A stretch of 55,221 nt of DNA from Halonatronum saccharophilum DSM 13868 (GTDB lineage: Bacteria; Bacillota; Halanaerobiia; Halobacteroidales; Halobacteroidaceae). Both the position numbers and the translations under genes were made by a program. Positions 7,633 to 14,939 of the stretch are shown piece after piece (the stretch's first letter is position 1; each line of letters starts with the position of its first letter). Below the pieces are notes generated by a model that worked only from the letters and a program-made list of their open reading frames with translations, ran no database searches and had not been told where the DNA came from. Where the stretch lies: assembly GCF_000517025.1 (NCBI RefSeq), contig NZ_KI912096.1, forward strand, positions 6,931 to 62,151, given 5' to 3'.

Positions 7633-8055
7633 GTGAGTAAGCATAAGAGGTTGATTGGGGTTTTGCTTGAGTATAGGAAGTTGAAGCGGAGGGTGGAGGC
7701 TATTGATATACAGTTAGAGTATAATCAGCAGGCGATTGATTATGAAGTACCTAGAGTGCAAGGTGGAGGAAGTTGTGATCCAGTTTATGATGTGGTGGAG
7801 AGGAGATTGGACAGTAAGTTGGCCCGGGAAAAGGAGGAGAAGGAGAGGATTATTGACTTGATAGAGGTTGGCTTAGGAGTATTAGACAAGGAGGTAGAGC
7901 TACCTCTAATCGAGGCTAAATACCTTCAAGATAGTGTTGAAAGGGATAATATGATCTATAATAGCAGTAGCTTTCCTTATTCGGCTAGCCAGTACTATCG
8001 GGTGAAGAAGAGGGCCTTGGAGAAGTTGGAGGAGAGTATAGGCGATTTGATATAG
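7633..8055 (+). CDS. Phage late-regulator-like protein (ArpU/RinA type)
   Basis: About 140 residues, entirely helical: a central charged coiled coil (KLAREKEEKERIIDLIEV) and a C-terminal segment YSASQYYRVKKRALEKLEES that looks like the recognition end of a sigma-like HTH. Small proteins of this shape at the end of the replication module act as late-transcription activators in Gram-positive phages (RinA/ArpU families). GTG 7633 follows GAGGGGG at good spacing; the longer frame upstream reads through the repeat and is unlikely to be translated. A decayed copy of its middle lies at 8436-8534. The assignment is by position and shape, not by a diagnostic motif. Confidence 0.6.
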   Translation: MSKHKRLIGVLLEYRKLKRRVEAIDIQLEYNQQAIDYEVPRVQGGGSCDPVYDVVERRLDSKLAREKEEKERIIDLIEVGLGVLDKEVELPLIEAKYLQDSVERDNMIYNSSSFPYSASQYYRVKKRALEKLEESIGDLI

Positions 8056-8183
8056 AAGGTTAAGAGATAAAAGTTTATATTGTTAGACAATTATCTATCA
8101 CACTAATACTTGAAATAGATTCCACAAGATTTTACAATAGTCAATGTTGATTTTATAAGTTGATTTTTGAAGAGGGTGGTTTT

Positions 8184-8342
8184 GTGAGAAATAATAACTG
8201 TATTAGAAAAGAGATTGAATTATTGAGAACTAAGATGGTTGAGGAGGTTAGAAATAATGCTTCAGTTAGTGAAGATGCTATTAAAATAAGCCAAGAATTA
8301 GATGAGAAGATCTTAAGTTATATGATAAATAATTTAGATTAA
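8184..8342 (+). CDS. Spo0E-like aspartyl-phosphate phosphatase
   Basis: A 52-residue two-helix protein: IRKEIELLRTKMVEEV, a short linker, then EDAIKISQELDEKIL. This carries the SQELD signature of the Spo0E family. Spo0E proteins dephosphorylate Spo0A~P and so hold back sporulation in Bacilli and Clostridia. The length and two-helix hairpin match the family. GTG 8184 is preceded by GAGGGTGG. It stands alone between the late regulator and a terminator, as cargo. On a mobile element it could keep the host vegetative while the element replicates; that benefit is inference. Confidence 0.8.
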   Translation: MRNNNCIRKEIELLRTKMVEEVRNNASVSEDAIKISQELDEKILSYMINNLD

Positions 8343-8371
8343 ATTTCTAAATAAATATAAATTGTGAAGCT

Positions 8372-8405
8372 AAAGTCAAGGGTCAACGGCCTTTGACTTT
8401 TTTTG
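8372..8405 (+). terminator. Intrinsic terminator, copy 1 of a repeated hairpin
   Basis: AAAGTCAAGG pairs with CCTTTGACTTT (one bulge) around a GTCAACGG loop, followed by a T-run. It ends the spo0E-like transcript. Closely similar hairpins lie at 21688 and 28598. Confidence 0.8.
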
Positions 8406-8435
8406 CTCTTAAAAAGTATTTGGGGAGAAGAAGGG

Positions 8436-8534
8436 GGAGTAAGTTGCCTGGGAGCAGGAGAGAGAATTTAATAAAGGTTGACTTAGAAGTCTTAGATAAA
8501 GAAGTAGAGTTAACTTTATTAGTTTAGAGTAAAG
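8436..8534 (+). pseudogene. Decayed fragment of the late-regulator-like gene
   Basis: By eye this aligns with about 7813-7920 of the regulator gene: GTAAGTTG...GGGA, GGTTGACTTAGAAGTCTTAGATAAAG..., then GTAGAGTTA. The copy has short deletions and an in-frame TAG where the intact gene reads on. It has no start signal, so it is a remnant of a tandem or imported copy. Confidence 0.7.
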
Positions 8535-8647
8535 TTGTATGGCTTATGAATTTAAAAGATTTATTTTCTAGATAGACAACAACTGTCATACCTTAAATGC
8601 TATTATATTAATTAATAGGTTATAGCTAAAAAAATGGGGTGATTTTA

Positions 8648-9220
8648 ATGTTCTACTATCTAATTCTAACAATAATTTTACTAGTAATCATTAATTTTAA
8701 ATCAGCAAAGAAGGTTAATTATTATAAGCAAAGGGCAGAGAGAATGTATCAAAGGGCGATTAAAGATGGAATGACGGGGCTTTATAATTATGAATATTTC
8801 TTATCAGAGTTAGAAAAGAGCAATAGTCCCTACTCTCTGATTATGTTTGACATAGATAACTTTAAGCAAATCAATGACCAATATGGACACCAAGTAGGAG
8901 ATCTGGTGATCAAGGATATAGCTGCTAAAGCAGAAGGGGTTATTCGAAAGACTGATTTACTTGCTAGATATGGAGGAGATGAATTTATAATGGCTCTATT
9001 TGACTGTTCGCCTAGGGAGACAAAAGTAGTATTAAATAAATTACATAGCCATATTAATAGAGCTTCTATTTTAGTGGAAGGAGAAGAGGTAAGTTTTGCA
9101 GTATCTATTGGGGTTTATGATCTAGATGATGGTATAAGAACAAAAGAGGCACTAAAAAGGGTGGATTTGGCCCTTTATAAAGCTAAAAGAGAGGGTAAAA
9201 ATTGCACGGTCTGTTATTAA
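8648..9220 (+). CDS. Membrane-anchored GGDEF diguanylate cyclase
   Basis: A 190-residue protein that should make cyclic di-GMP from two GTP. Residues 1-17 form one membrane helix. A short coiled coil follows (20-38), and then a complete GGDEF domain with MTGLYN, FDIDNFKQINDQYGH and the signature YGGDEF (GGDEF at 109-113). An RxxD product-inhibition site (RKTD, 100-103) stands five residues before it, as in feedback-regulated cyclases. No sensor domain is present, so output may depend on oligomer state or expression. ATG 8648 has GGGGTGAT before it. It is preceded by a terminator and decayed DNA, which marks it as cargo rather than part of the phage modules. Confidence 0.88.
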   Translation: MFYYLILTIILLVIINFKSAKKVNYYKQRAERMYQRAIKDGMTGLYNYEYFLSELEKSNSPYSLIMFDIDNFKQINDQYGHQVGDLVIKDIAAKAEGVIRKTDLLARYGGDEFIMALFDCSPRETKVVLNKLHSHINRASILVEGEEVSFAVSIGVYDLDDGIRTKEALKRVDLALYKAKREGKNCTVCY

Positions 9221-9428
9221 AAAATATCATGGGGGCTTATCTCTAGGGGTGAATGTTCTAGAATGAGAAGGATTTGCTTTGAAATAATTTATAGCCATTT
9301 CAAGGAGAGTATTAATTTAGAGATACAATGTTATTTTTTCAGTTAATTTCATTTAATGTAAAGGAGATTGGAGTTTTATATCGAATTTCTATTAAGATGT
9401 TCAATATTGGCATAAAGGATAAAAGAAG

Positions 9429-10421
9429 GTGGTTTTTATTAATAAAGGTGAACTATCCAAATCATTAAGGATAATCTCTATCTTTGAAAGGTTAAATAAG
9501 GGGAAAATCTTGAATAAGAAAGAGGAAGCGGATCGTTTTGGTGTGGATGAGAGAACTATTCAAAGGGATATAAAGACACTAAGGAACTACTTTGCTGGTT
9601 CTTATAACTATAATGATAAGATTAAGCTCTTTTATGATAGAAAGAAGAAGGGCTATCGATTGAATAGGGGAGATAGCAGTTGGCTAAATCAAGAGGAGAT
9701 ACTGGCTATGACCAAGGTCTTATTGGAGAGTCGTTCCTTTAATGAAAGGGAGATGAATCAACTACTGGATAAGCTGATTCTACAAGCAGAGCCTAAGGAG
9801 AAGAAGCATATCGAAGAGGTAATTGCTAATGAGCGTTTTCATTATAATCCGCTAAGCCATTGTAAGGATCTCTTTGAAATGATTTGGGACTTTAGCAAGG
9901 CTATTAGGGAGAAGAGGATATTGGAGGTAGATTATATTAAAGCTACTTCATCTGAGATCAACAGAAGGTGCTTAAAGCCTGTAGGGATTATCTTCTCTGA
10001 ATTCTATTTCTATCTGATTGCTTATATAGATGGTTCAGATATAGACTTTCCTATAGTATATCGCTTAGATAGGGTTGAAGGCTACCAAGTTAAAGAGGAG
10101 AAGTTTAAAATCCCTTACAGTGAGCGCTTTGAAGAAGGGGAGTTTCGTAAGCGAGTACAATTTATGTATACTGGGAAGCTGATGAGGATTAAATTCAAGT
10201 TCTGGGGGAGGTCGATTGAGGCGATATTGGATAGGCTGCCTACAGCCCAGATAGTAGGTGAAGAAGGTGATAAGTATATTGTGGAAGCTGAGGTCTATGG
10301 TGAAGGGATTAAGATGTGGTTATTGAGTCAAGGGGAGTACTTAGAGGTAATAGAGCCAGCTAGTTTTCGTAATGAGATTAAGGGGACTGTGGAAAAGATG
10401 TTAGGTAATTATAGTCTATAA
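9429..10421 (+). CDS. WYL-domain transcriptional regulator (YafY/DeoR-type HTH)
   Basis: About 330 residues. The N-terminal HTH (about 15-60) contains NKKEEADRFGVDERTIQRDIKTLR. The central WYL domain (about 165-240) has RILEVDYIK and YFYLIAYIDG, and the C-terminal wing ends with AEVYGEGIKMWLLSQG. WYL proteins sense nucleic acid or nucleotide ligands, and many control phage-defence loci. This gene stands directly upstream of the dynamin/HerA locus in the same direction, so it is the obvious candidate regulator of it. The start codon is uncertain: GTG 9429 overlaps AAGGTGG, while an in-frame ATT downstream has better spacing. Confidence 0.87.
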   Translation: MVFINKGELSKSLRIISIFERLNKGKILNKKEEADRFGVDERTIQRDIKTLRNYFAGSYNYNDKIKLFYDRKKKGYRLNRGDSSWLNQEEILAMTKVLLESRSFNEREMNQLLDKLILQAEPKEKKHIEEVIANERFHYNPLSHCKDLFEMIWDFSKAIREKRILEVDYIKATSSEINRRCLKPVGIIFSEFYFYLIAYIDGSDIDFPIVYRLDRVEGYQVKEEKFKIPYSERFEEGEFRKRVQFMYTGKLMRIKFKFWGRSIEAILDRLPTAQIVGEEGDKYIVEAEVYGEGIKMWLLSQGEYLEVIEPASFRNEIKGTVEKMLGNYSL

Positions 10422-10596
10422 TGGTATTGTGTAAGTAGTAAAATTTTAGTGCCAAAATTGAGTTATATAGAAATAATTATTTTTTCATATAGACGATTTA
10501 TGTCCACCCTATTATATTATAATATATATAGTTATAAATAGATAAATAATACATTTAAATTTTTGACAAAAAATAATAAAGATAGGGAGTGGTTCA

Positions 10597-11619
10597 ATGG
10601 AGAATAGTAGTACTATTAGATCTTTACTAAAAGGTAATGATTCGCAAGTAAATTATAATGTCCTAGTTTTAGCTACTATGAGTTCTGGAAAATCTACACT
10701 TATTAATTCAATAATAGGTAAGGATTTACTTCCAAGTGAGAATAGGGCTTGTACTTCTAAATTTATTAGAATAACCGAAGATAACGAAATAGAAAAATTT
10801 GAAGGATATGCATATTATAATGGTAAGAGTATTTTTGAAGATAATGAGATTAAACCAGATAAGGTCAAAGAATGGAATGAGGATAAGTCCATAGATACTA
10901 TTCATTTAAAAGGTCCTTTACCTTTTATAAAAAATTCTTTTAGTAGGGTTAACTTAATTGATAGCCCTGGGCCTAATAATTCTAGAGACAGATTACATAT
11001 GGAAAGAGTTGATGATATTTTGAGTCTTTCTAATCTAAATCTAATAATATATATTATTGATGTAAGTCAATTAGCTACTAGTGATGATAGAGAATTATTA
11101 GACAAATTGAATAACAAGCTAAAAGGTAATAAAAAAACTGATGTTTTATTTGTATTAAATAAAACAGACAAACTTGATATAGAAACAGGAGAAGATATAA
11201 AGGATATTGTATTAAAAGTAAAAAAATATCTAGCAGAATCAGGTTTTGAAGAACCTAATTTAATAGTTTTATCTGCTTATGCAGCTAATTTATTTAGGAA
11301 AGTTCTAAATGATGAAAGTTTATCAAGCAAAGAGAATATAGATTATCGTTTCTTTTATGATATATTTTCTGATCAGAGATATAATTTAAATAAATTTTCA
11401 ATTCTAAATAATTTATTTGATAAAAAGATAAGAGAGGAGGCTCAAAACAAAAAATTAAAGGTTGGTTTTCTTTTCAATTTATTCAATAGCTTCCTGTCAT
11501 CATTGGTAGCTAAGATAAGAGGAGAAAAGAACAGGAAAGAAATTATTTTTCGTCTAGAGAATACAGGAATATTTCAACTTGAAGGGTTTATAAATCAAAG
11601 TATAAAATTAAAAGAATAA
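10597..11619 (+). CDS. Dynamin-like GTPase A (short)
   Basis: A 340-residue GTPase: G1 TMSSGKSTL (near residues 28-36), a Thr in the switch region (ENRACTSKF), G3 IDSPGP, G4 LNKTD. The spacing and the wide G1-G3 gap are those of bacterial dynamin-like proteins, and it is a clear paralogue of the larger GTPase at 11927. It ends where that protein enters its helical stalk (LEGFINQS versus IEAAINEY), so it is a GTPase head with little stalk. The frame continues after its TAA for 75 more sense codons, including the small ORF at 11671. Pairs of dynamin-like proteins occur in LeoA/LeoBC (Eleos) defence loci. A role in membrane remodelling or defence is inferred. Confidence 0.8.
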   Translation: MENSSTIRSLLKGNDSQVNYNVLVLATMSSGKSTLINSIIGKDLLPSENRACTSKFIRITEDNEIEKFEGYAYYNGKSIFEDNEIKPDKVKEWNEDKSIDTIHLKGPLPFIKNSFSRVNLIDSPGPNNSRDRLHMERVDDILSLSNLNLIIYIIDVSQLATSDDRELLDKLNNKLKGNKKTDVLFVLNKTDKLDIETGEDIKDIVLKVKKYLAESGFEEPNLIVLSAYAANLFRKVLNDESLSSKENIDYRFFYDIFSDQRYNLNKFSILNNLFDKKIREEAQNKKLKVGFLFNLFNSFLSSLVAKIRGEKNRKEIIFRLENTGIFQLEGFINQSIKLKE

Positions 11620-11670
11620 AATTTCAAAATAGACTTTGAAAGTATAGAAACAAAAGAGGATAGAAGAGAG

Positions 11671-11847
11671 ATGGGGAATATATATGTGGCAAAGCATTCT
11701 ATAGAAGTGAATATGAAATATATTCTAGATCTTTTTAAGAAGGTCTTAGAAAAGCGGGAGACAATTGAGTATTGGCAAGGTGAGATGAATAAAAATAGTC
11801 AAAAAGATAAGAAGTTAATAGTCTCTGTCAAATGCTTTGGAAAATAA
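11671..11847 (+). CDS. Small ORF in frame with GTPase A, 58 aa
   Basis: It starts at an ATG preceded by GAAGAGAG and encodes a helical and beta mixture (NMKYILDLFKKVLEKRETI ... LIVSVKCFGK). It lies in the same frame as the GTPase gene upstream, separated only by one TAA (11617-11619) and 17 sense codons. It is either an independent small protein or the tail of a longer GTPase A cut by a nonsense codon. No family is recognised. Confidence 0.45.
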   Translation: MGNIYVAKHSIEVNMKYILDLFKKVLEKRETIEYWQGEMNKNSQKDKKLIVSVKCFGK

Positions 11848-11926
11848 CAATGCTTAAAATAATTAAATCTAAATTAGTTTAAAATCTGTTCTAAGTTAGA
11901 TAATAATATAAAGGAGGAAATGAGTT

Positions 11927-14188
11927 ATGGAAGTATTTATAAAGCATAATCCATTTACAATTGAGACTGAATTTAGAGTTGGTGGGAATGAAATTGCAAG
12001 TAATAGTAAGTTGTTTTCTTTTAAGAAAGAAAGACTGCAGTTTTGGATATCTGACTTAATTTCTATATTACATGAGGAATTAAATGAAGATTCTTTTAAA
12101 ATTAAATTTCAAGGGAGAAGACTTGATTTTGAGGATGTAAGAGAAGAAGTAGAGTTTTATAATAAAGAGAAAAATTTCGAGATAAGTCTTGAATATATAG
12201 AAGGTGAGGGGAGTAGTGACAAGGAGAATGATCTGAGGGACTTATTTGAAGATATGCAAAATGGGCCATTTGAGGAGTTAAAATCTAAAGAGATTAAGAA
12301 TAAATTTGAAAAGGCTCTAAGCTCAGAGTTTGCAATCAGTGTTATAGCAACAATGAGTTCAGGAAAATCTACCTTAATTAATGCCTTATTGGGTAGCGAG
12401 TTAATGCCTTCAAAGAATGAAGCTTGTACTGCAACTATAGTATCAATAAAGGATAATGGTCAAGGTCAATTTAAGGGTAAAGTTTATGACAAAGAGAATA
12501 GGTTGATAGAAGAGGTTGATGATGTTGATTATGAGAAGATGGAAGAGCTAAATTCTAATCCAGAGGTAAGTCTGATTGAATTAAAAGGTAACCTACCCTT
12601 TGTCTCTTCTGATAAAATAAATCTGGTATTGGTAGACACACCTGGCCCTAATAATGCAAGAAATTCTTCTCATAGAGACCATACTTATAGAATAATAAAA
12701 GAAGAGAGTAAGCCGATGGTCTTATATGTATTGAATGTTGCTCAATTTGCAACTAATGACGATTCAACATTATTAGAAGAGGTGGCTGAGCAGATGAAGG
12801 TAGGTGGAAAGCAATCGAAGGATCGTTTTATATTTGCAGTTAATAAGGTTGATTTGCTTGATCCAGAAAGAGGAGAAAGCATTGAAGAATCTTTAAATGA
12901 AGTCAGAAAATATCTGCAAGAAAAAGGAATAAAAAATCCCAATATATTCCCAGTCTCTGCGGAACTAGCAAAGGTTATTAGGCTCAATCAGCAAGGGAAA
13001 AATTTAAGCAGAAATCAGAAAAGAACTTTATATGGGATTGATTTATTTAATGATGAAGAAGAGATGCACCTTCTAAAATATGTTCCTTTAATCAATAGTT
13101 TAAAGAATGATTTATACGGGGAGATAGCAGCTGCTAGGGAAAGTAATGATGAAGAGTTAGAGGCTTTGCAACATTGTGGGATTACTGCTATCGAAGCAGC
13201 TATCAATGAATATATAGAGAAGTATGCTATAGCAGTTAAAATCAAACATGCTGTAGATTCTTTCAAGAAGGTGGTAGAACAGAAGAGAATGATGCAGAAT
13301 CTACAGGATAAGATGAAGAAGGATAGTCAAAAAAGAGAAGAGATTCATAGAAGAATGAATATAATAGGTGAGGAGTTAGCTAAGGGAGAGCAGGCCAAAG
13401 AGTTTAAAGAGAAGATAATGAACCTTAATATTGATAAACAAGATAAAATCGCTCCTATTAGAGATAAAATTGAAAGAAAGATATATAATTTAAGTGAGAA
13501 ATTTAAAAATAACAAAGTCACTATACCAGAAGCTAAGGCTTTGACAGATGCGGCAAGGGTAGAGATAAAGAGTTTGCAGAGTAATATCTTAACTGACTTA
13601 GAAAAGTTGGTACCAGAGGTGTTAAGAGTCCAGGCAACTGAATTATTAGCAGAGTATAAGGGGTATGTTGAAGGTCTAATCGATGTAGAGGATGAAGATA
13701 TCAATTTAGGTGAGGAGGTTGAGCTATTCACAAAGAATCTACCCAATCCTAGCCAACTAGTAGAGAAGTATCAATATAGTCAAAAAAAGTGGGTGGGTGA
13801 TAAGTGGGTTAAAAATCCTGATAGAAAGTGGTATAAGCCTTGGACATTCTTTACTGAGAATAAAGGGTGGAATAAAGGTGTATTTGAAGATCGCACATAT
13901 GTCAATACAACTAAGTTAGCAGAAGAGTTTATTAAACCTGTAAAAAAGAACTTATATCAGAATATAGAAAATGCTAAAAATCATATCGATTATGAGGCAG
14001 AGAGCTTAAAAGATTATTTTTTAAATGAGATAGACAAATTAGATCAAGTATTAAAAGATAAGGTAAGTGAATTAAAGGAGTTATCATCGAATAAATCTAA
14101 TTTGGAGGAGCGGTTAGCTGAAACTGAAGAGAAGAGAGAGTGGCTAGATAGATTTATATTAAAATTAGATAAGATATTAGAGGTTTAA
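11927..14188 (+). CDS. Dynamin-like GTPase B (long)
   Basis: A 753-residue protein. Residues 1-95 form a beta-rich domain. The GTPase domain follows, with G1 TMSSGKSTL (about 143-151), G3 VDTPGPNN and G4 VNKVD. A long helical stalk (about 420-550) comes next, then a tryptophan-rich insertion (KKWVGDKWVKNPDRKWYKPW, about 625-645) that could insert into membranes like a dynamin paddle. A terminal coiled coil (about 680-750) ends it. AAAGGAGG precedes the ATG. With GTPase A it forms a tandem pair, and the next gene follows after 17 bases. Bacterial dynamin-like proteins remodel or seal membranes and some protect against phage. The exact role here is inferred. Confidence 0.85.
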   Translation: MEVFIKHNPFTIETEFRVGGNEIASNSKLFSFKKERLQFWISDLISILHEELNEDSFKIKFQGRRLDFEDVREEVEFYNKEKNFEISLEYIEGEGSSDKENDLRDLFEDMQNGPFEELKSKEIKNKFEKALSSEFAISVIATMSSGKSTLINALLGSELMPSKNEACTATIVSIKDNGQGQFKGKVYDKENRLIEEVDDVDYEKMEELNSNPEVSLIELKGNLPFVSSDKINLVLVDTPGPNNARNSSHRDHTYRIIKEESKPMVLYVLNVAQFATNDDSTLLEEVAEQMKVGGKQSKDRFIFAVNKVDLLDPERGESIEESLNEVRKYLQEKGIKNPNIFPVSAELAKVIRLNQQGKNLSRNQKRTLYGIDLFNDEEEMHLLKYVPLINSLKNDLYGEIAAARESNDEELEALQHCGITAIEAAINEYIEKYAIAVKIKHAVDSFKKVVEQKRMMQNLQDKMKKDSQKREEIHRRMNIIGEELAKGEQAKEFKEKIMNLNIDKQDKIAPIRDKIERKIYNLSEKFKNNKVTIPEAKALTDAARVEIKSLQSNILTDLEKLVPEVLRVQATELLAEYKGYVEGLIDVEDEDINLGEEVELFTKNLPNPSQLVEKYQYSQKKWVGDKWVKNPDRKWYKPWTFFTENKGWNKGVFEDRTYVNTTKLAEEFIKPVKKNLYQNIENAKNHIDYEAESLKDYFLNEIDKLDQVLKDKVSELKELSSNKSNLEERLAETEEKREWLDRFILKLDKILEV

Positions 14189-14205
14189 TTAAAGGAGGGA
14201 TTATA

Positions 14206-14784
14206 GTGTGGAGACCAGATAGTTACTTAGAAGAAGCGGTGAATGAAGGTGATATGTTAAGCATAAAGGTAGCTTTAACGACTTATATGCAGAAGGATCC
14301 TGCAGCTAGAGATGATATAAGGAGGGCTTTGCAGTATATTAGGGATAATGTAGAAGGATTTAAGATGGACGAGCATGATGGGAGAAGTTTTAGAGCTAAA
14401 GAGGATTGGGATAAGGATTATATAGCGAAGTTAATTGGTCAATTTATGGATAACTTTTCACAAGAGCGTTTTGAACATCTGTTAGATGTGGGAGAGACTT
14501 TATACTCTAAACCCAAGGCAATTTCTAAAGGAAGTGTAAGTAATAGTAAGAGACATAACACTAGAAATAATAATAGAGTAACTATCAGCAAGAAAGAGGA
14601 AGGTGGTATAAAAAAGCTGATAAATCTTCTCTTGATAGGAGTAGGGATAATAGGGGGAGGAGTTCTTCTGTTAAAACTGGCAAGACCTCTAATCAATCTT
14701 ATAAGGAACAACCCATTATTGATAGTTCTAGGGATGGGAATAATAATGCTAGTTATTTACCTGATTCAAAACCGGAGAAGATAG
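14206..14784 (+). CDS. Small protein with two C-terminal membrane helices; predicted -1 frameshift site
   Basis: 192 residues in the main frame. A soluble helical N-terminal domain (1-105) contains MWRPDSYLEEAVNEGDM and KEDWDKDYIAKLIGQFMD. A basic, Asn/Ser-rich linker follows, then two hydrophobic helices (about 143-160 and 168-188) ending QNRRR. It starts at GTG 14206 after AAAGGAGGG. At 14610-14616 the classic -1 slippery heptamer A AAA AAG stands in the correct phase, with the Shine-Dalgarno-like GAGGAAGGTGG just upstream. The -1 frame is open to 14930. The cell may therefore make a membrane form and a soluble form from one gene. It is in the dynamin-HerA operon; the family is unknown. Confidence 0.7.
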   Translation: MWRPDSYLEEAVNEGDMLSIKVALTTYMQKDPAARDDIRRALQYIRDNVEGFKMDEHDGRSFRAKEDWDKDYIAKLIGQFMDNFSQERFEHLLDVGETLYSKPKAISKGSVSNSKRHNTRNNNRVTISKKEEGGIKKLINLLLIGVGIIGGGVLLLKLARPLINLIRNNPLLIVLGMGIIMLVIYLIQNRRR

Positions 14785-14930
14785 ATGAGCTAAAATCTTT
14801 TAGTAGTAAGAAAAAATCGTCTTTAGATTCTGAAAATAAGAAACGAGAAGATGAAAAAATAGATTTAAATAGAGGACATGAAGAATTTTTTGAAAATCAA
14901 CAAAAATTGCATGAAAATAAGAAAAGGTAG
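14616..14930 (+). other. Predicted -1 frameshift extension (104 codons) of the 14206 gene
   Basis: After slippage at A AAA AAG the -1 frame encodes a hydrophilic tail rich in Lys, Ser, Glu and Asn (for example SKPEKIDELKSFSSKKK and HEEFFENQQKLHENKKR). This would replace the two membrane helices. The frame is open from 14577 to the TAG at 14928-14930 and contains no ATG or GTG, so it cannot be an independent gene except from a late TTG. Its stop lies nine bases before the TTG of the HerA gene, as expected for an operon neighbour. The full product would be about 241 residues. A plain frameshift mutation is the main alternative. Confidence 0.5.
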
Positions 14931-14939
14931 GTGACTAGA

